A stretch of 64,000 nucleotides of DNA from Lachnospiraceae bacterium P6A3. GTDB taxonomy: Bacteria > Bacillota > Clostridia > Lachnospirales > Lachnospiraceae. Shown piece after piece: positions 8,879 to 18,637 of this stretch. The stretch's first letter is position 1. Every line of letters begins with the position of its first letter. Position numbers and translations under genes: made by a program. The DNA is taken from positions 498,911-562,910 of the forward strand of contig KL370861.1 in assembly GCA_000702085.1 (NCBI GenBank). The letters are read 5' to 3'. Under the pieces are notes generated by a model, which saw only the letters and a program-made list of their open reading frames with translations, made no database searches and was not told the DNA's origin.

Positions 8879-8896
8879 GGTTAGAAAAAACTAACT
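8879..8896 (+). promoter_or_regulatory. Second GTTAG-N6-CTAAC operator (O2) of gpmA
   Basis: GGTTAG, six A, CTAACT lies exactly 31 bp (about three helical turns) downstream of O1, between the -10 and the ribosome binding site, so two repressor dimers could bind the same face. Confidence 0.75.
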
Positions 8897-8919
8897 AATT
8901 CGCATAAGGAGATACTTCT

Positions 8920-9666
8920 ATGATGAAACTTGTACTCGTCAGACATGGCGAATCCGAATGGAACAAACTCAATCTTTTCACCGGCTGGACTGATGTTGAT
9001 CTGAGTGAAAAAGGACATGAAGAAGCAAAGCAGGGCGGAAAGACTCTGAAGGAAGAGGGTTATGATTTTGACGTAGCATATACTTCATACCTGAAGAGAG
9101 CTATCCATACTCTCGGACATATTCTTGATGAGATGGATCGTAACTGGATCCCCGTACATAAATGCTGGCAGCTTAATGAGCGCCATTACGGTGCACTTCA
9201 GGGACTTAACAAATCTGAGACTGCAGAAAAGTACGGAGAAGAGCAGGTTAAGATCTGGAGAAGATCTTTTGATGTAACACCTCCCGCGCTTGAAGAGTCC
9301 GATGAGAGAGCGCCTCAGAATCAGGTGATGTTCAGAGATGTTGATAAGAAGAATCTTCCTCTTACCGAGAGCCTCGAGATCACCATCGAGCGTGTTGTTC
9401 CTTTCTTCAATGAAGTTATTAAGCCTGACATGAAGGCGGGAAAGAGAGTCATCATCGCAGCTCACGGTAATTCACTCAGAGCACTTGTAAAGTATTTCGA
9501 TGATCTTACTCCCGACGAAATTCTGGGTGTAAATATTCCTACCGGTGTGCCTCTTGTATATGAGTTTGATGATAACTTCAAAGTTATTAAGCATTATTAT
9601 CTCGGAGATCAGGAAGCTCTTAAAGCCAAGATGGAAGCAGTTGCAAACCAGGGCAAAGCTAAGTGA
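8920..9666 (+). CDS. gpmA: 2,3-bisphosphoglycerate-dependent phosphoglycerate mutase
   Basis: 248 residues, the normal length for the cofactor-dependent enzyme. It interconverts 3- and 2-phosphoglycerate through a phosphohistidine: [10 protein letters not shown] at the N-terminus holds the catalytic His, [13 protein letters not shown] and [14 protein letters not shown] are family signatures, and [16 protein letters not shown] has the second His. AAGGAG sits 8 nt before the start. Unlike gap, pgk and tpiA at 48-51 kb it stands alone, and its promoter carries two copies of the operator found at the ZIP transporter. That suggests metal-dependent control of a metal-independent isozyme (inference). 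Confidence 0.97.
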   Translation: MMKLVLVRHGESEWNKLNLFTGWTDVDLSEKGHEEAKQGGKTLKEEGYDFDVAYTSYLKRAIHTLGHILDEMDRNWIPVHKCWQLNERHYGALQGLNKSETAEKYGEEQVKIWRRSFDVTPPALEESDERAPQNQVMFRDVDKKNLPLTESLEITIERVVPFFNEVIKPDMKAGKRVIIAAHGNSLRALVKYFDDLTPDEILGVNIPTGVPLVYEFDDNFKVIKHYYLGDQEALKAKMEAVANQGKAK

Positions 9667-9703
9667 TCTTTTTCACGAAAATAATATAAAGAATTTCGAG
9701 ATC

Positions 9704-9733
9704 AGCTTCCGGAAGAGGCGGATGCTCTTTTTT
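9704..9733 (+). terminator. Intrinsic terminator after gpmA
   Basis: AGCTTCCG (9704-9711) and CGGATGCT (9719-9726) pair with one mismatch around a 7-nt loop, followed by a T tract. Confidence 0.7.
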
Positions 9734-9805
9734 ATAATACTATATATCAAATTGATATACATCGATACAAATAAGGTATTATTTATATAGCCTTTATAGG
9801 GGTTA

Positions 9806-10723
9806 TTATAAAGACGGATCTATTTGGTTGAAAAGGAATTCTTCGAAGGCCAGAGCATTTTTCTTATCTTTGGTATTTCGGATAAATGCCAGATACCTGA
9901 CAGGTAATTCTTCCTTTGTCTTTATCCGGAAAAGTTTGCCCTGCGCTATTGCTTCCTCCGCATCTTCCGGATGAATGAAGGCTATACCCTGATTTTCAAC
10001 AGTGTAGATCATGACCTGGTCCATGTTTATTGTTTCGATAGCAGGTTTATATTCCAGACCGTGCTCTGCAAAGAAGTGTTTGTAGAAGTCGTATGTTTCG
10101 GATTTGTTTTTTGTTCCGACCAGAGGATGTTCGTTAATTGCTGACAATGAAAGTTTTTTTCCCTTGAGATCCGAGAATGCATTGCCTGCTACAACGATGT
10201 CCTTGTGAGATCTGATGCATCTTTTTTTGTAATTATGTTTTGTAATGCTCTCGTCGAAGGGAGTAGTGATAAATGCAATATCCATAAGGTTATCTCCAAC
10301 TGCCGGAGCCAGTGCGGTAGTGGTATCGTGTTTTATCTCGATTCGGACATCCGGGAATTTATCCCTGAATTGTTTCATTACGGGAACGATAATATCCTTG
10401 AATGAACTTTGGGTAAGGTCTGCGGATAAACCTATACTGATGGTTTTGTTTTCTTTTTCCGTAAGGGCTTTGACTCCGATTTCTCCGGCTGTCAGATGCT
10501 TAAAAGCAGCTTCGACGTGGGAATAGAGTTCCTCACCTTCGTCGGTGAGAGTTACTCCTGAGGATGAACGGTTGAAGAGTTTGCAGCCCAGCTGGGATTC
10601 CAGATTGGCGATGGATCGGGATATATTGGGCTGGCTGTTTGACAGGATTGCCGCCGCCTTGTTGAAACTGCGGTAGGTGGCTACGTAATAGAATAATCTG
10701 TAGTAATCATAGGACACTGACAT
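9806..10723 (-). CDS. LysR family transcriptional regulator
   Basis: 305 residues. Residues 1-65 form the winged helix-turn-helix (YRSFNKAAAILSNSQPNISRSIANLE... with the LysR-typical LFNRSSSGVTLTDEG wing). Residues 90-300 form a periplasmic-binding-like effector domain. The start is set by AAGGAGG just upstream. It is divergent from the chemotaxis receptor, with 122 nt between the starts, so it may control that gene or itself; no T-N11-A site was pinned down. The inducer is unknown. Confidence 0.92.
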   Translation of the reverse strand: MSVSYDYYRLFYYVATYRSFNKAAAILSNSQPNISRSIANLESQLGCKLFNRSSSGVTLTDEGEELYSHVEAAFKHLTAGEIGVKALTEKENKTISIGLSADLTQSSFKDIIVPVMKQFRDKFPDVRIEIKHDTTTALAPAVGDNLMDIAFITTPFDESITKHNYKKRCIRSHKDIVVAGNAFSDLKGKKLSLSAINEHPLVGTKNKSETYDFYKHFFAEHGLEYKPAIETINMDQVMIYTVENQGIAFIHPEDAEEAIAQGKLFRIKTKEELPVRYLAFIRNTKDKKNALAFEEFLFNQIDPSL

Positions 10724-10845
10724 GGGAATCCTCCTTATGTATTCCGGATATACTACTTGAATTATATAACAATTTCATATAACTGTATCTAAGTAAGTTT
10801 TGGTAAGTTATTCCCCCTTTAGGGGTTGAAGGAGAGGTGTTACTT

Positions 10846-12564
10846 ATGAAAAATGAAAAGAAATCATTGGGACTTGTCCTGAAGCTGGTGATGATTGCGG
10901 TCGCACTGGTTATTCTGACTGCGATGATACTGGTTCTGGTAAGCAGGGCAAAGCTTAAGTCTACTTATGAGTCGCTGATCAAAGAAGAACTTAAAGTCGC
11001 ATGTGAGGAGCTGGAGAGCAAGCTTGCATATGAGTATGACGGTGACTGGGCTTTGACGGATGACGGCCTTATGAAGGGCGAAGATCTTGTCCAGGATGCT
11101 TATGAAAGAGAAATGGATGCCATTAAGGCTAAGACAGGTCTTGAATATACTCTTTTCTACGGAGATACAAGAATAGTCACAACTATCGAAAAGACTGATG
11201 GTTCCGGCAGACTTGTAGGGACTAAGGCATCAGATGCGGTCATTAAGACGACGCTTCAAGGTGGACAGGACTATCTGGGAACCAACCTGAATATTCAGGG
11301 TCAGATATATTACGGTTATTACATTCCTCTGAAGAATTCGGACGGTAAGATTGTCGGAATGTGCTTTACGGGCCGCCTTGCATCCGATGTCAGCAAAGGA
11401 ATAAGCAGTGCTGTATTGAATAATGTATTTATCGCGGCACTTATAGTCATAATTGTTATTGTGTTCGGATGCTTGCTCAATAAGACTGTTTCTGCTCAGA
11501 TGAACAGCGTGGTCGAAAGCATAGAGTCTATTGCAGCAGGAAATCTAAATACTCAGGTTTCGGATAAGGTTCTTGCCAGAAGCGATGAACTCGGAACCAT
11601 AGCACGCAGTACAAAGCTGCTTATCGAAGAGATCGGTAAGATCATAGGAAAACTCAAGGAAGCTGCAGAGAGTGTTAATACCTACAGCGAAAAGCTTTCC
11701 GAATCCAGTACTCAGGCCTCCGCAGCATCCGGTCAGGTTGCCATGGCTATGGATGGAATTGCCAAGGGCGCAGTATCCCAGGCTGACAGCATTCAGACTG
11801 CCGTAGGAAATACCGAATCCATCGGAACCAGCGTTGAGACCATCACGGACAGCATTCAGACACTGAATAACGCATCCGATGATATGAAGACATCCTGTAA
11901 TGAAACCATGGATACTCTCGGCAAGCTCATCAAGCATTCCGAGAAGGTTTCCGCATCGGTTGAGACCATTGCAAAAACCATTGAAAGCACCGACAGATCG
12001 GCAAATGCCATCAGTGAATTTACCGATGCCATCAACTCCATAGCTTCACAGACTAACCTCCTGTCACTCAATGCATCAATCGAGGCAGCAAGAGCCGGAG
12101 AAGCGGGAAGAGGCTTTGCGGTTGTTGCGGGTGAGATCAGTCAGCTTGCGGATCAGTCCAAAGTCAGTGCCGACAAGATCAATGAGATCGTTACACAGCT
12201 CATTAAGGATGCCAATGAATCCGTTGGCGTCATGAAGGTTCTTTCCGAGAATATGGTTGAGCAGAGTGATCAGCTCGGGGCGACCAAATCCGACATGGAG
12301 AAGATGTCCGATAACATTGAAAATGTTGTATCCAGCGCAAACGAGATTTCATCCCGTGTGGATACCTTGCGCTCCGCAAAAGAAGTACTGGGAGATATAA
12401 TCGAAGATCTCTCCGCCATATCCGAAGAGAACGCATCCGCGTCCGAAGAGACCAATGCATCCGTCGAAGAACTGTCCGCTACCTTCCAGCTTATAAGTAA
12501 TGACGCGGCGGAACTCAATAAGCTCGCCAATGAGATGTATGAGATTATGACATTCTTCCATTAA
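10846..12564 (+). CDS. Methyl-accepting chemotaxis protein with single-Cache sensor
   Basis: 572 residues from ATG 10846 (AAGGAG upstream; a GTG at 10837 overlaps the binding site and is less likely). Membrane segment about 12-34, extracellular Cache-like sensor about 40-190 ([14 protein letters not shown] and [17 protein letters not shown] segments), second membrane segment about 195-215, HAMP, then a long coiled-coil signalling domain with the conserved hairpin tip [20 protein letters not shown] and [11 protein letters not shown]. It should feed CheA-CheW and implies a motile relative or ancestor. The ligand is unknown. No flagellar genes are in the window. Confidence 0.93.
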   Translation: MKNEKKSLGLVLKLVMIAVALVILTAMILVLVSRAKLKSTYESLIKEELKVACEELESKLAYEYDGDWALTDDGLMKGEDLVQDAYEREMDAIKAKTGLEYTLFYGDTRIVTTIEKTDGSGRLVGTKASDAVIKTTLQGGQDYLGTNLNIQGQIYYGYYIPLKNSDGKIVGMCFTGRLASDVSKGISSAVLNNVFIAALIVIIVIVFGCLLNKTVSAQMNSVVESIESIAAGNLNTQVSDKVLARSDELGTIARSTKLLIEEIGKIIGKLKEAAESVNTYSEKLSESSTQASAASGQVAMAMDGIAKGAVSQADSIQTAVGNTESIGTSVETITDSIQTLNNASDDMKTSCNETMDTLGKLIKHSEKVSASVETIAKTIESTDRSANAISEFTDAINSIASQTNLLSLNASIEAARAGEAGRGFAVVAGEISQLADQSKVSADKINEIVTQLIKDANESVGVMKVLSENMVEQSDQLGATKSDMEKMSDNIENVVSSANEISSRVDTLRSAKEVLGDIIEDLSAISEENASASEETNASVEELSATFQLISNDAAELNKLANEMYEIMTFFH

Positions 12565-12596
12565 CTGACGGTAAATACATACATAAGCCCCCTCAG

Positions 12597-12648
12597 AAAA
12601 CGAGCTTTCGGGTGTTACAAAACGTACACCTAAAAGCTCGTTTTTTTT
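12597..12648 (+). terminator. Intrinsic terminator after the chemotaxis receptor
   Basis: AAAACGAGCTTT (12597-12608) pairs with AAAGCTCGTTTT (12633-12644), with an inner GGTGT/ACACC helix and a run of T. Confidence 0.9.
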
Positions 12649-12803
12649 AAAATCGGAGGTTTATACGGAAAAGGTTTTCGTATGATATTATCAATTTTAT
12701 AGTAAATTTATGTATATTTTTCACAAAACAAGATATAATACTATTATAAAACGCGTTATAAACAATACGGGCTTTTAACATTTGTTTTTTAGGGGAATTT
12801 GCC

Positions 12804-13760
12804 ATGCTTTGTTTGGTTACAGTAATCATTCCTGTATATAACAATATAAAAACCTTAGATAAATGCGTTGATTCTGTACTTTCTCAAACCTATTCCAATC
12901 TTGAGATTATTCTGGTAGATGACGGTTCAAACGATTCATCCGAAATTCTCTGTGATAAATACCGGGAGGCTGATTCAAGAATCAGTGTTTTTCACACCGG
13001 AAACGAAGGAGTTGCTTCCGCAAGAAACCTCGGAATAAAGGCAGCTAAAGGCGAATATATCGCTTTTATTGATGCGGATGATCATGTTGATCCCCGATAT
13101 ATAGAAAAACTGGTTTTCGAAATTGAAAAAGAAAACTGTGTAATGGCAATGTGCAACACATTTGATGTCAGAGGAAGTATATCCTCGGAGCGTTTATTTC
13201 CGAAAACAGGAAAATGCTCCGTAAAAGAATTTGTGGATGATACCTTATACTGCAGAGCGGAAAGCGGAACCTGTTGGGGCAAATTGTTCAGGACCGCCGA
13301 TATCAAATATTTGTTCCGCGGATATAACTACTGCGAGGATGCATTTTTTGTTGTCGAATATTTGCTCGGATCCGACGGATATGTCTCAGTCATCCCTGAA
13401 TGTCTTTACTATTACGTAAGACGAGAAAACAGTATAACGGGAGCCAAGAAGACAGAGGATCTTACGGATGCTTTATTTGCCTGTGAAGGTATAAGAGATT
13501 TATGCATTGATAAATTTCCCGGTTTCACAAAACCTGCAGATGCATTTTTGGTGAACAATGCTTTTTTTGTGTATTTAAATTCGGGTCATGATTCAAGTGC
13601 AGAGGGTGAGCACTTAAGAGAAATGGCTTTGGATGTTATCAGGAAATACCGTTGTAAGGCGTTATTCAATCACAAAACAACCGTTAAAACCAGAATGGCA
13701 TGCAGGATTTCTTTTATTTCATACGGATTGCTGTCCTACATATATGGCAGGATTTCATGA
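12804..13760 (+). CDS. Family 2 glycosyltransferase
   Basis: 318 residues. The GT-A core fills the first ~210 residues: VTVIIPVYNNIKTLDKCVDS, ILVDDGSNDSS, GVASARNLGIKAAKGEY and FIDADDHVD (the metal-binding D-x-D). It begins the polysaccharide operon; the upstream 150 nt are very AT-rich with palindromic TATAAT-like stretches. A weak AGGGGAA precedes the start. Donor and acceptor sugars cannot be inferred. Enzymes of this type act on the cytoplasmic face of the membrane. Confidence 0.9.
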   Translation: MLCLVTVIIPVYNNIKTLDKCVDSVLSQTYSNLEIILVDDGSNDSSEILCDKYREADSRISVFHTGNEGVASARNLGIKAAKGEYIAFIDADDHVDPRYIEKLVFEIEKENCVMAMCNTFDVRGSISSERLFPKTGKCSVKEFVDDTLYCRAESGTCWGKLFRTADIKYLFRGYNYCEDAFFVVEYLLGSDGYVSVIPECLYYYVRRENSITGAKKTEDLTDALFACEGIRDLCIDKFPGFTKPADAFLVNNAFFVYLNSGHDSSAEGEHLREMALDVIRKYRCKALFNHKTTVKTRMACRISFISYGLLSYIYGRIS

Positions 13761-13776
13761 AAGCACTGTTAAGATA

Positions 13777-14616
13777 ATGGATAAAGTTTTGATCTCCGTG
13801 ATAACCGTATGTCTGAATGCGGAAAAAGAAATTGAATATACTATCAGATCCGTATCGGATCAAAAATGTGCGGATTATGAATATCTGATCGTTGACGGAG
13901 GTTCAGCCGATTCCACTCTTAGCATTGCGGAAGGCTATTCCGACCGCTTTTCCGGAAAAAACATATCTTACCGGATCATTTCCCAAAAAGATAAAGGAAT
14001 ATACGATGCCATGAATAAAGCAGCCGGATATGCAACCGGTGAGTGGATCTTATATTTAAATGCAGGGGATACCCTGTTTGATGAAAATGTTTTGGATGAT
14101 CTTACTTCGGATATTTCCGATAAGACGGATGTGATTTACGGCGATACGCTGCTGATGGAGGATAATAAATACAAGCTGTTAAAAGCTGAAAGTACAGAGG
14201 CTTTTGCTTTTTGTAATCCCATATGTCATCAGGCATCCATGGTCAGAAAAAACATTGTACAAAACTTTTCCTTTGATACGGGCTATAAGATCGCATCGGA
14301 TTATGATTTTTTTCTGCGTGTTTATCTGACGGGTGAATACGGATTTAAGAAAGCGGACAGAGTTTTTTGCATTTATCCGATGAGCGGGATCAGCAGTACC
14401 TGTGTTACGGAAAGAGAGAAAGAGTTTAATCTGTCACGCAAGAAAAACGGGCTTAAGAGAGTTGCCTTTCCGCATATATTGATCTTGAAAAACCGATTGA
14501 TCTATTCGATCAGAAAAACGGCAGTAGGAATTATGGGAAGCAGGTTCTATTCGGAAAAACGCGGATGGTATTCGGACGGGTTCAGGGCTGCGGGTTTAGG
14601 AGAAACGGATGCGTGA
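13777..14616 (+). CDS. Family 2 glycosyltransferase (WcaA/WbbD-like)
   Basis: 279 residues from ATG 13777. VISVITVCLNAEKEIEYTI, IVDGGSADSTL, KDKGIYDAMNKAAGYATGEW and YLNAGDT are typical of the GT2 subgroup in which the third motif reads DxGIYDAMNKG; CNPICHQASMVRK and IASDYDFFLR complete the acceptor side. The reading frame extends back to 13633 inside the preceding gene, but the family homology begins at 13777. No clear Shine-Dalgarno sequence is seen, so translation is probably coupled to the upstream gene 16 nt away. The next gene overlaps by 8 nt. Confidence 0.88.
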   Translation: MDKVLISVITVCLNAEKEIEYTIRSVSDQKCADYEYLIVDGGSADSTLSIAEGYSDRFSGKNISYRIISQKDKGIYDAMNKAAGYATGEWILYLNAGDTLFDENVLDDLTSDISDKTDVIYGDTLLMEDNKYKLLKAESTEAFAFCNPICHQASMVRKNIVQNFSFDTGYKIASDYDFFLRVYLTGEYGFKKADRVFCIYPMSGISSTCVTEREKEFNLSRKKNGLKRVAFPHILILKNRLIYSIRKTAVGIMGSRFYSEKRGWYSDGFRAAGLGETDA

Positions 14617-15619
14617 GATAAGCGTTATCATACCTGTTTATAACAAAAAAAATACGCTTGAAAAATCCGTAAGGTCTGTTCTGAATCAAACATTTGAGGA
14701 TTTTGAACTGATCCTGATCGATGACGGATCTACCGACGGGAGCGCACTTGTTTGCAATGAACTGGCTGCCTGTGACGATAGGGTAAGAACCATTCATACG
14801 GATAACCGGGGAGTCAGTGCTGCCAGAAATACAGGCATTAATAATGCAACCGGAAAATATATCAGCTTTATCGATGCGGATGATCTGCTCGATAAAACAT
14901 TTCTTGAGAAGCTTCATGATGCCATTACAGAAAATAATGCCGGTCTTGCGACGTGTGACTATACAGAGATAAGGAAAGGGAGAAAGAAAGTACATTCTTA
15001 TTTCAATCTGAATACGTCCGATAAGGTCTTCGAGTATATCAGAGAGGATCTGTTATGTATCTTGTGGAATAAATTATTCGTACGGGAAAACATTAAACAT
15101 TTATTTGATGAAAGCATTTCAACCTGTGAAGACAGCATATTCTGCATCAGATATTATCTGGATAACGATCCGGAAATTGCATTTGTAAATGAAGCTTTAT
15201 ACGAATATATCGCCGTCGGAGACGGCCTTTCCTCCACATTCCGGGATAAGGCCTTCGACGGTATAAACAAGCTGCTGTCCGTTAACGGAAGGTTTTTAGC
15301 AAAGGTAGAAGATGATGCATTAAAAGCACTTGCAAGGCATCATATATGCAGGGTGTATTATTACGGAACTTATACTTATGTATTTGAAAATCTGAGTATG
15401 AGGCCAATGACCGGTGATGTGCTATCCGTCATCGGCCGGATTACGGATGATGAGAAATATCGGAAAATAATAAGATATGTTCTTATGTATCCCTTGAAAA
15501 ATGCAAAGGCAGAGAAAAATACAGTAGCAGAATCACTTATCATAATCTTTTCTCTTTTAAGGATGAAAAGATCGGTTTACCTGTTGTCAAAGCTGAAAAA
15601 TGTTTGGAAAAGACAGTGA
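14609..15619 (+). CDS. Family 2 glycosyltransferase
   Basis: 336 residues. ISVIIPVYNKKNTLEKSVRS, LIDDGSTDGSALVC, GVSAARNTGINNATGKY and FIDADDLLD define the GT-A domain; the last ~110 residues are helical. AGGAG at 14600-14604 gives a good start. It overlaps both neighbours (8 nt before, 20 nt after), so the cluster is clearly one transcript. It resembles the first enzyme at 12804 more than the second, suggesting duplication. Confidence 0.9.
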   Translation: MREISVIIPVYNKKNTLEKSVRSVLNQTFEDFELILIDDGSTDGSALVCNELAACDDRVRTIHTDNRGVSAARNTGINNATGKYISFIDADDLLDKTFLEKLHDAITENNAGLATCDYTEIRKGRKKVHSYFNLNTSDKVFEYIREDLLCILWNKLFVRENIKHLFDESISTCEDSIFCIRYYLDNDPEIAFVNEALYEYIAVGDGLSSTFRDKAFDGINKLLSVNGRFLAKVEDDALKALARHHICRVYYYGTYTYVFENLSMRPMTGDVLSVIGRITDDEKYRKIIRYVLMYPLKNAKAEKNTVAESLIIIFSLLRMKRSVYLLSKLKNVWKRQ

Positions 15620-17348
15620 CGCACTTGTAAGCATAATAATTCCCATATACAACGCAGAAGATTATCTTCAGGAATCTCTGCGTTCTGTTTTGGACCAGTC
15701 ATATAAGAATCTGGAGATCATCTGTGTAGATGACGGATCTACTGATGGTACCCCTTCTTTGCTGCAGGAGTTCGGAAGATCCGATCCCAGGATCAAAGTT
15801 ATCACAGTGGATAACGGCGGTGCAGGTGTGGCCAGAAACCTTGGAATGGAAGAGGCAAAGGGAGATTATATCTATTTTTTTGATGCCGATGATGTTTTGA
15901 AGAAAAACATGATCCGGACTTTGGTGAATGCATCGGTAAAGCATGATACCGATATTGTGCTGTTCGGATATTATAAGTTTGACGGAAATAATAAGATACA
16001 TGTCGACTATTCTCCTAAAACTTTAAAGGTTCCGCTGAAAAAAGTAGTTGCACCGAAGGACATGGCGGACAGATTGTTTCAGGCCGATCACGGAATGCCC
16101 TGGAATAAATTCTATAAATCGGAATTTCTTCGCAGTACGGGAATCAGGTTTCAGGCGCTGAATAATACTAATGACGAATTCTTCTCGCGTCTTACCACGG
16201 TCTTAGCAAAACGCATGCTGTTTCTTAACAAGGTGCTTGTGGGATACAGAGTCGGGAACAAGCGAAGTCTTCATGAAAATGCCAACAGAAATATACTGGA
16301 TTGTACCCGTGCACTTATGGCTGTTCATGATGAGCTTAAAGCAAGAGGATATTTTGACATGTACCTTGCGACATACAGAAAGCTGTGCAGATATGTCCTT
16401 GAGCTTAAGCTTTCTGCCGCGGATGACCCGGATGCATACAATACTCTGAAAAAAGAGATAAGTGAGAATACTCTGAAATACTGCGAACTGGGTGAAATGA
16501 ATTTTGATGACGAAAAATGGGATACGGTGATCGAAGCAGGCAGGAAGACATTTTCACCGGATCTTCTGAACATTTATGAATACAGAGACCTTATCCGTAT
16601 CTTTGTTAAAAGAGATATAGCAACCACGTATAAACAAACCATACTGGGACCTTTGTGGTATATAGCTCAACCTATCTTTACCACAATTATGTTCATCATG
16701 GTATTCGGACACGTGGCATCACTGGGGACCGATGATATACCGCCTGTATTGTTTTACTCCGCAGGAACCATCCTGTGGACATTTTTCAGCTCTTTGCTCA
16801 CAAGTCAGGCAAGGGTGTTTTATTCAAATAAGGAAATATTCGGCAAGGTTTATTTCCCCAGACTTACGGTTCCCGTATCCATAATTATAGGAGAAACCAT
16901 TAAATTTCTGATCCAGTTTTCGGTATTTGCGGTAATATACATAGTTTATCTGTTTAACGGGTATGCGGATTGTCTTTCTTTAAGACTGCTTCTTCTTCCT
17001 GTGGTGATCTTATGGATGATACTTATGGCTACTGGACTTGGGCTGATTATTTCTTCGATCACTACAAGATACAGAGATCTTGCGATGGCACTTGCGTTTT
17101 TCCTGTCCATGTTCATGTATGCGACTCCGGTTGTATATCCGCTCTCGGAAGTGTCCGGAAGGCTTAAGGAGATTATTTCACTCAATCCCATTACCGCGGT
17201 TCTTGAGTGTTTCAGATACGCGGCTTTCGGAACGGGAGAATTATCTGTCCGGATGATATTATGCAGTGAGGTACTCACATTTTTGTTCCTGTTTGGCGGA
17301 TTGATTCTTTTCAATAAAAACGAAAAAACATTTGTGGATGTCATATAA
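15600..17348 (+). CDS. GT2 glycosyltransferase fused to Wzm-type polysaccharide ABC permease
   Basis: 582 residues with two unrelated halves in one unbroken frame. Residues 8-320 are a GT2 enzyme (VSIIIPIYNAEDYLQESL, CVDDGSTDGTP, GAGVARNLGMEEAKGDY, FFDADDVLKK). Residues 325-582 are an ABC-2 permease of the Wzm/TagG/RfbA kind, with the amphipathic entry IFVKRDIATTYKQTILGPLW, six membrane helices, and the late MYATPVVYPLSEV and LNPITAVLECFRYA motifs. Wzm is normally a separate ~260-residue protein. Here the exporter channel is tethered to a glycosyltransferase, next to its Wzt ATPase. The fusion point near residue 322 has no stop or start signal that would suggest two genes. Confidence 0.9.
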   Translation: MFGKDSDALVSIIIPIYNAEDYLQESLRSVLDQSYKNLEIICVDDGSTDGTPSLLQEFGRSDPRIKVITVDNGGAGVARNLGMEEAKGDYIYFFDADDVLKKNMIRTLVNASVKHDTDIVLFGYYKFDGNNKIHVDYSPKTLKVPLKKVVAPKDMADRLFQADHGMPWNKFYKSEFLRSTGIRFQALNNTNDEFFSRLTTVLAKRMLFLNKVLVGYRVGNKRSLHENANRNILDCTRALMAVHDELKARGYFDMYLATYRKLCRYVLELKLSAADDPDAYNTLKKEISENTLKYCELGEMNFDDEKWDTVIEAGRKTFSPDLLNIYEYRDLIRIFVKRDIATTYKQTILGPLWYIAQPIFTTIMFIMVFGHVASLGTDDIPPVLFYSAGTILWTFFSSLLTSQARVFYSNKEIFGKVYFPRLTVPVSIIIGETIKFLIQFSVFAVIYIVYLFNGYADCLSLRLLLLPVVILWMILMATGLGLIISSITTRYRDLAMALAFFLSMFMYATPVVYPLSEVSGRLKEIISLNPITAVLECFRYAAFGTGELSVRMILCSEVLTFLFLFGGLILFNKNEKTFVDVI

Positions 17349-17359
17349 ACGAAGACTGT

Positions 17360-18637
17360 ATGAATGATATCGTTATAAAAGCAGAAAATATCGGAAAATA
17401 CTACAGACTCGGTCAGATAAATACCGGGATGTTTTATTCTGATGCAAGATCATGGATTTCGCGAAAACTGGGAATAGAAGATAAGACACTTAAAATAGGT
17501 GAAAGTATTGAAGATAAAAAGGGTTTCTGGGCACTGGATGATATTAATTTTGAGATCAGGCAGGGTGACAGAGTAGGAATAATCGGAAAGAACGGTGCCG
17601 GTAAATCAACACTGTTAAAAGTCATCAGCAGGATCACGACTCCTACAACGGGACGTATAGGAATAAAAGGAAGCGTTGCAAGCCTTTTGGAAGTGGGAAC
17701 GGGATTTCATCCTGAAATGACCGGAAGGGAAAATATTTATCTGAACGGTTCTATACTCGGAATGAAACGCTCCGAAATAAACGATAAGATCGATGAGATC
17801 ATTGCTTTCAGCGAAATAGATGAGCATATAGATACGCCGGTCAAGAGATATTCAAGCGGTATGTATGTACGGCTTGCATTTGCGGTGGCTGCAAATCTGG
17901 ACAGTGATATTCTGATAGCCGATGAAGTACTTGCAGTCGGAGATGCCGAGTTTCAAAAAAGAGCGCTGGGCAAGATGAATGACTTAAGCAGTAAGCAGGG
18001 AAGGACCGTACTGTTCGTAAGTCACCGTATGAATGCCGTAAAGTCGCTTTGTAACAGAGGGATTTTACTTGATAAGGGAAAGAGCATTCTCCAGGATGAT
18101 ATCGATAAATGTATAAACAAGTATCAGAGCGGATTATATGATACCAAGACCTTTACGGATCTGTCCCATTACAATAATGACTTTTTTGATCTACTTGAAT
18201 TCAGGCTTACCGATAGGAACAATGTTGATATAACCGGTCCGATTGAGAACGCCGATAAGGCATATGTCAGGATAGGGCTTGATATGAAGAAGGCTCATCA
18301 TGCATTTACCGTAGGTTATGCAATCTATAATTCCGACGGAACACTTATGTACTGGTCTTATCTGACGGATGATTATGATGAAGATAATAACGTCAGACTC
18401 GGTAAGAATTATCTTACGGGAGAGATTCCGGACCGGTTCCTGAATGAAGGGGAATATTTTATATACTTCTCAGCAAGCCTTCACTATATTCAGTGGATCG
18501 TAAATCCCGAGGAGGATTCACCCTGTTTAAAACTTCATATACAGGGAGGCTTAAGTGATTCTCCGTTTTGGCCCGCAAGACGTCCCGGTGTGTGCGCCCC
18601 CGTACTCAAATGGGTAAGAGAAGGAGACTGTAAATGA
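17360..18637 (+). CDS. Wzt-type ABC ATPase with C-terminal glycan-binding domain
   Basis: 425 residues. The nucleotide-binding domain (about 1-250) has Walker A GKNGAGKSTLL, signature YSSGMYVRLAFAVA, Walker B ILIADEVLAVGD and the switch SHR. Residues about 270-425 match the beta-sandwich Wzt C-terminal domain that, in O-antigen exporters, recognises the terminal modification of the finished chain. With the upstream fused permease it should form a polysaccharide exporter for a chain completed in the cytosol on a lipid carrier. Ribosome binding site weak; 11 nt separate it from the permease. Confidence 0.92.
   Translation: MNDIVIKAENIGKYYRLGQINTGMFYSDARSWISRKLGIEDKTLKIGESIEDKKGFWALDDINFEIRQGDRVGIIGKNGAGKSTLLKVISRITTPTTGRIGIKGSVASLLEVGTGFHPEMTGRENIYLNGSILGMKRSEINDKIDEIIAFSEIDEHIDTPVKRYSSGMYVRLAFAVAANLDSDILIADEVLAVGDAEFQKRALGKMNDLSSKQGRTVLFVSHRMNAVKSLCNRGILLDKGKSILQDDIDKCINKYQSGLYDTKTFTDLSHYNNDFFDLLEFRLTDRNNVDITGPIENADKAYVRIGLDMKKAHHAFTVGYAIYNSDGTLMYWSYLTDDYDEDNNVRLGKNYLTGEIPDRFLNEGEYFIYFSASLHYIQWIVNPEEDSPCLKLHIQGGLSDSPFWPARRPGVCAPVLKWVREGDCK

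Noticed and set aside
12650-12803. Mobile element end or origin in AT-rich palindromic DNA before the capsule genes
   Set aside because: Only short TTATAA-type symmetry and -10-like strings are present; no DnaA boxes, direct repeats or transposase remnants.
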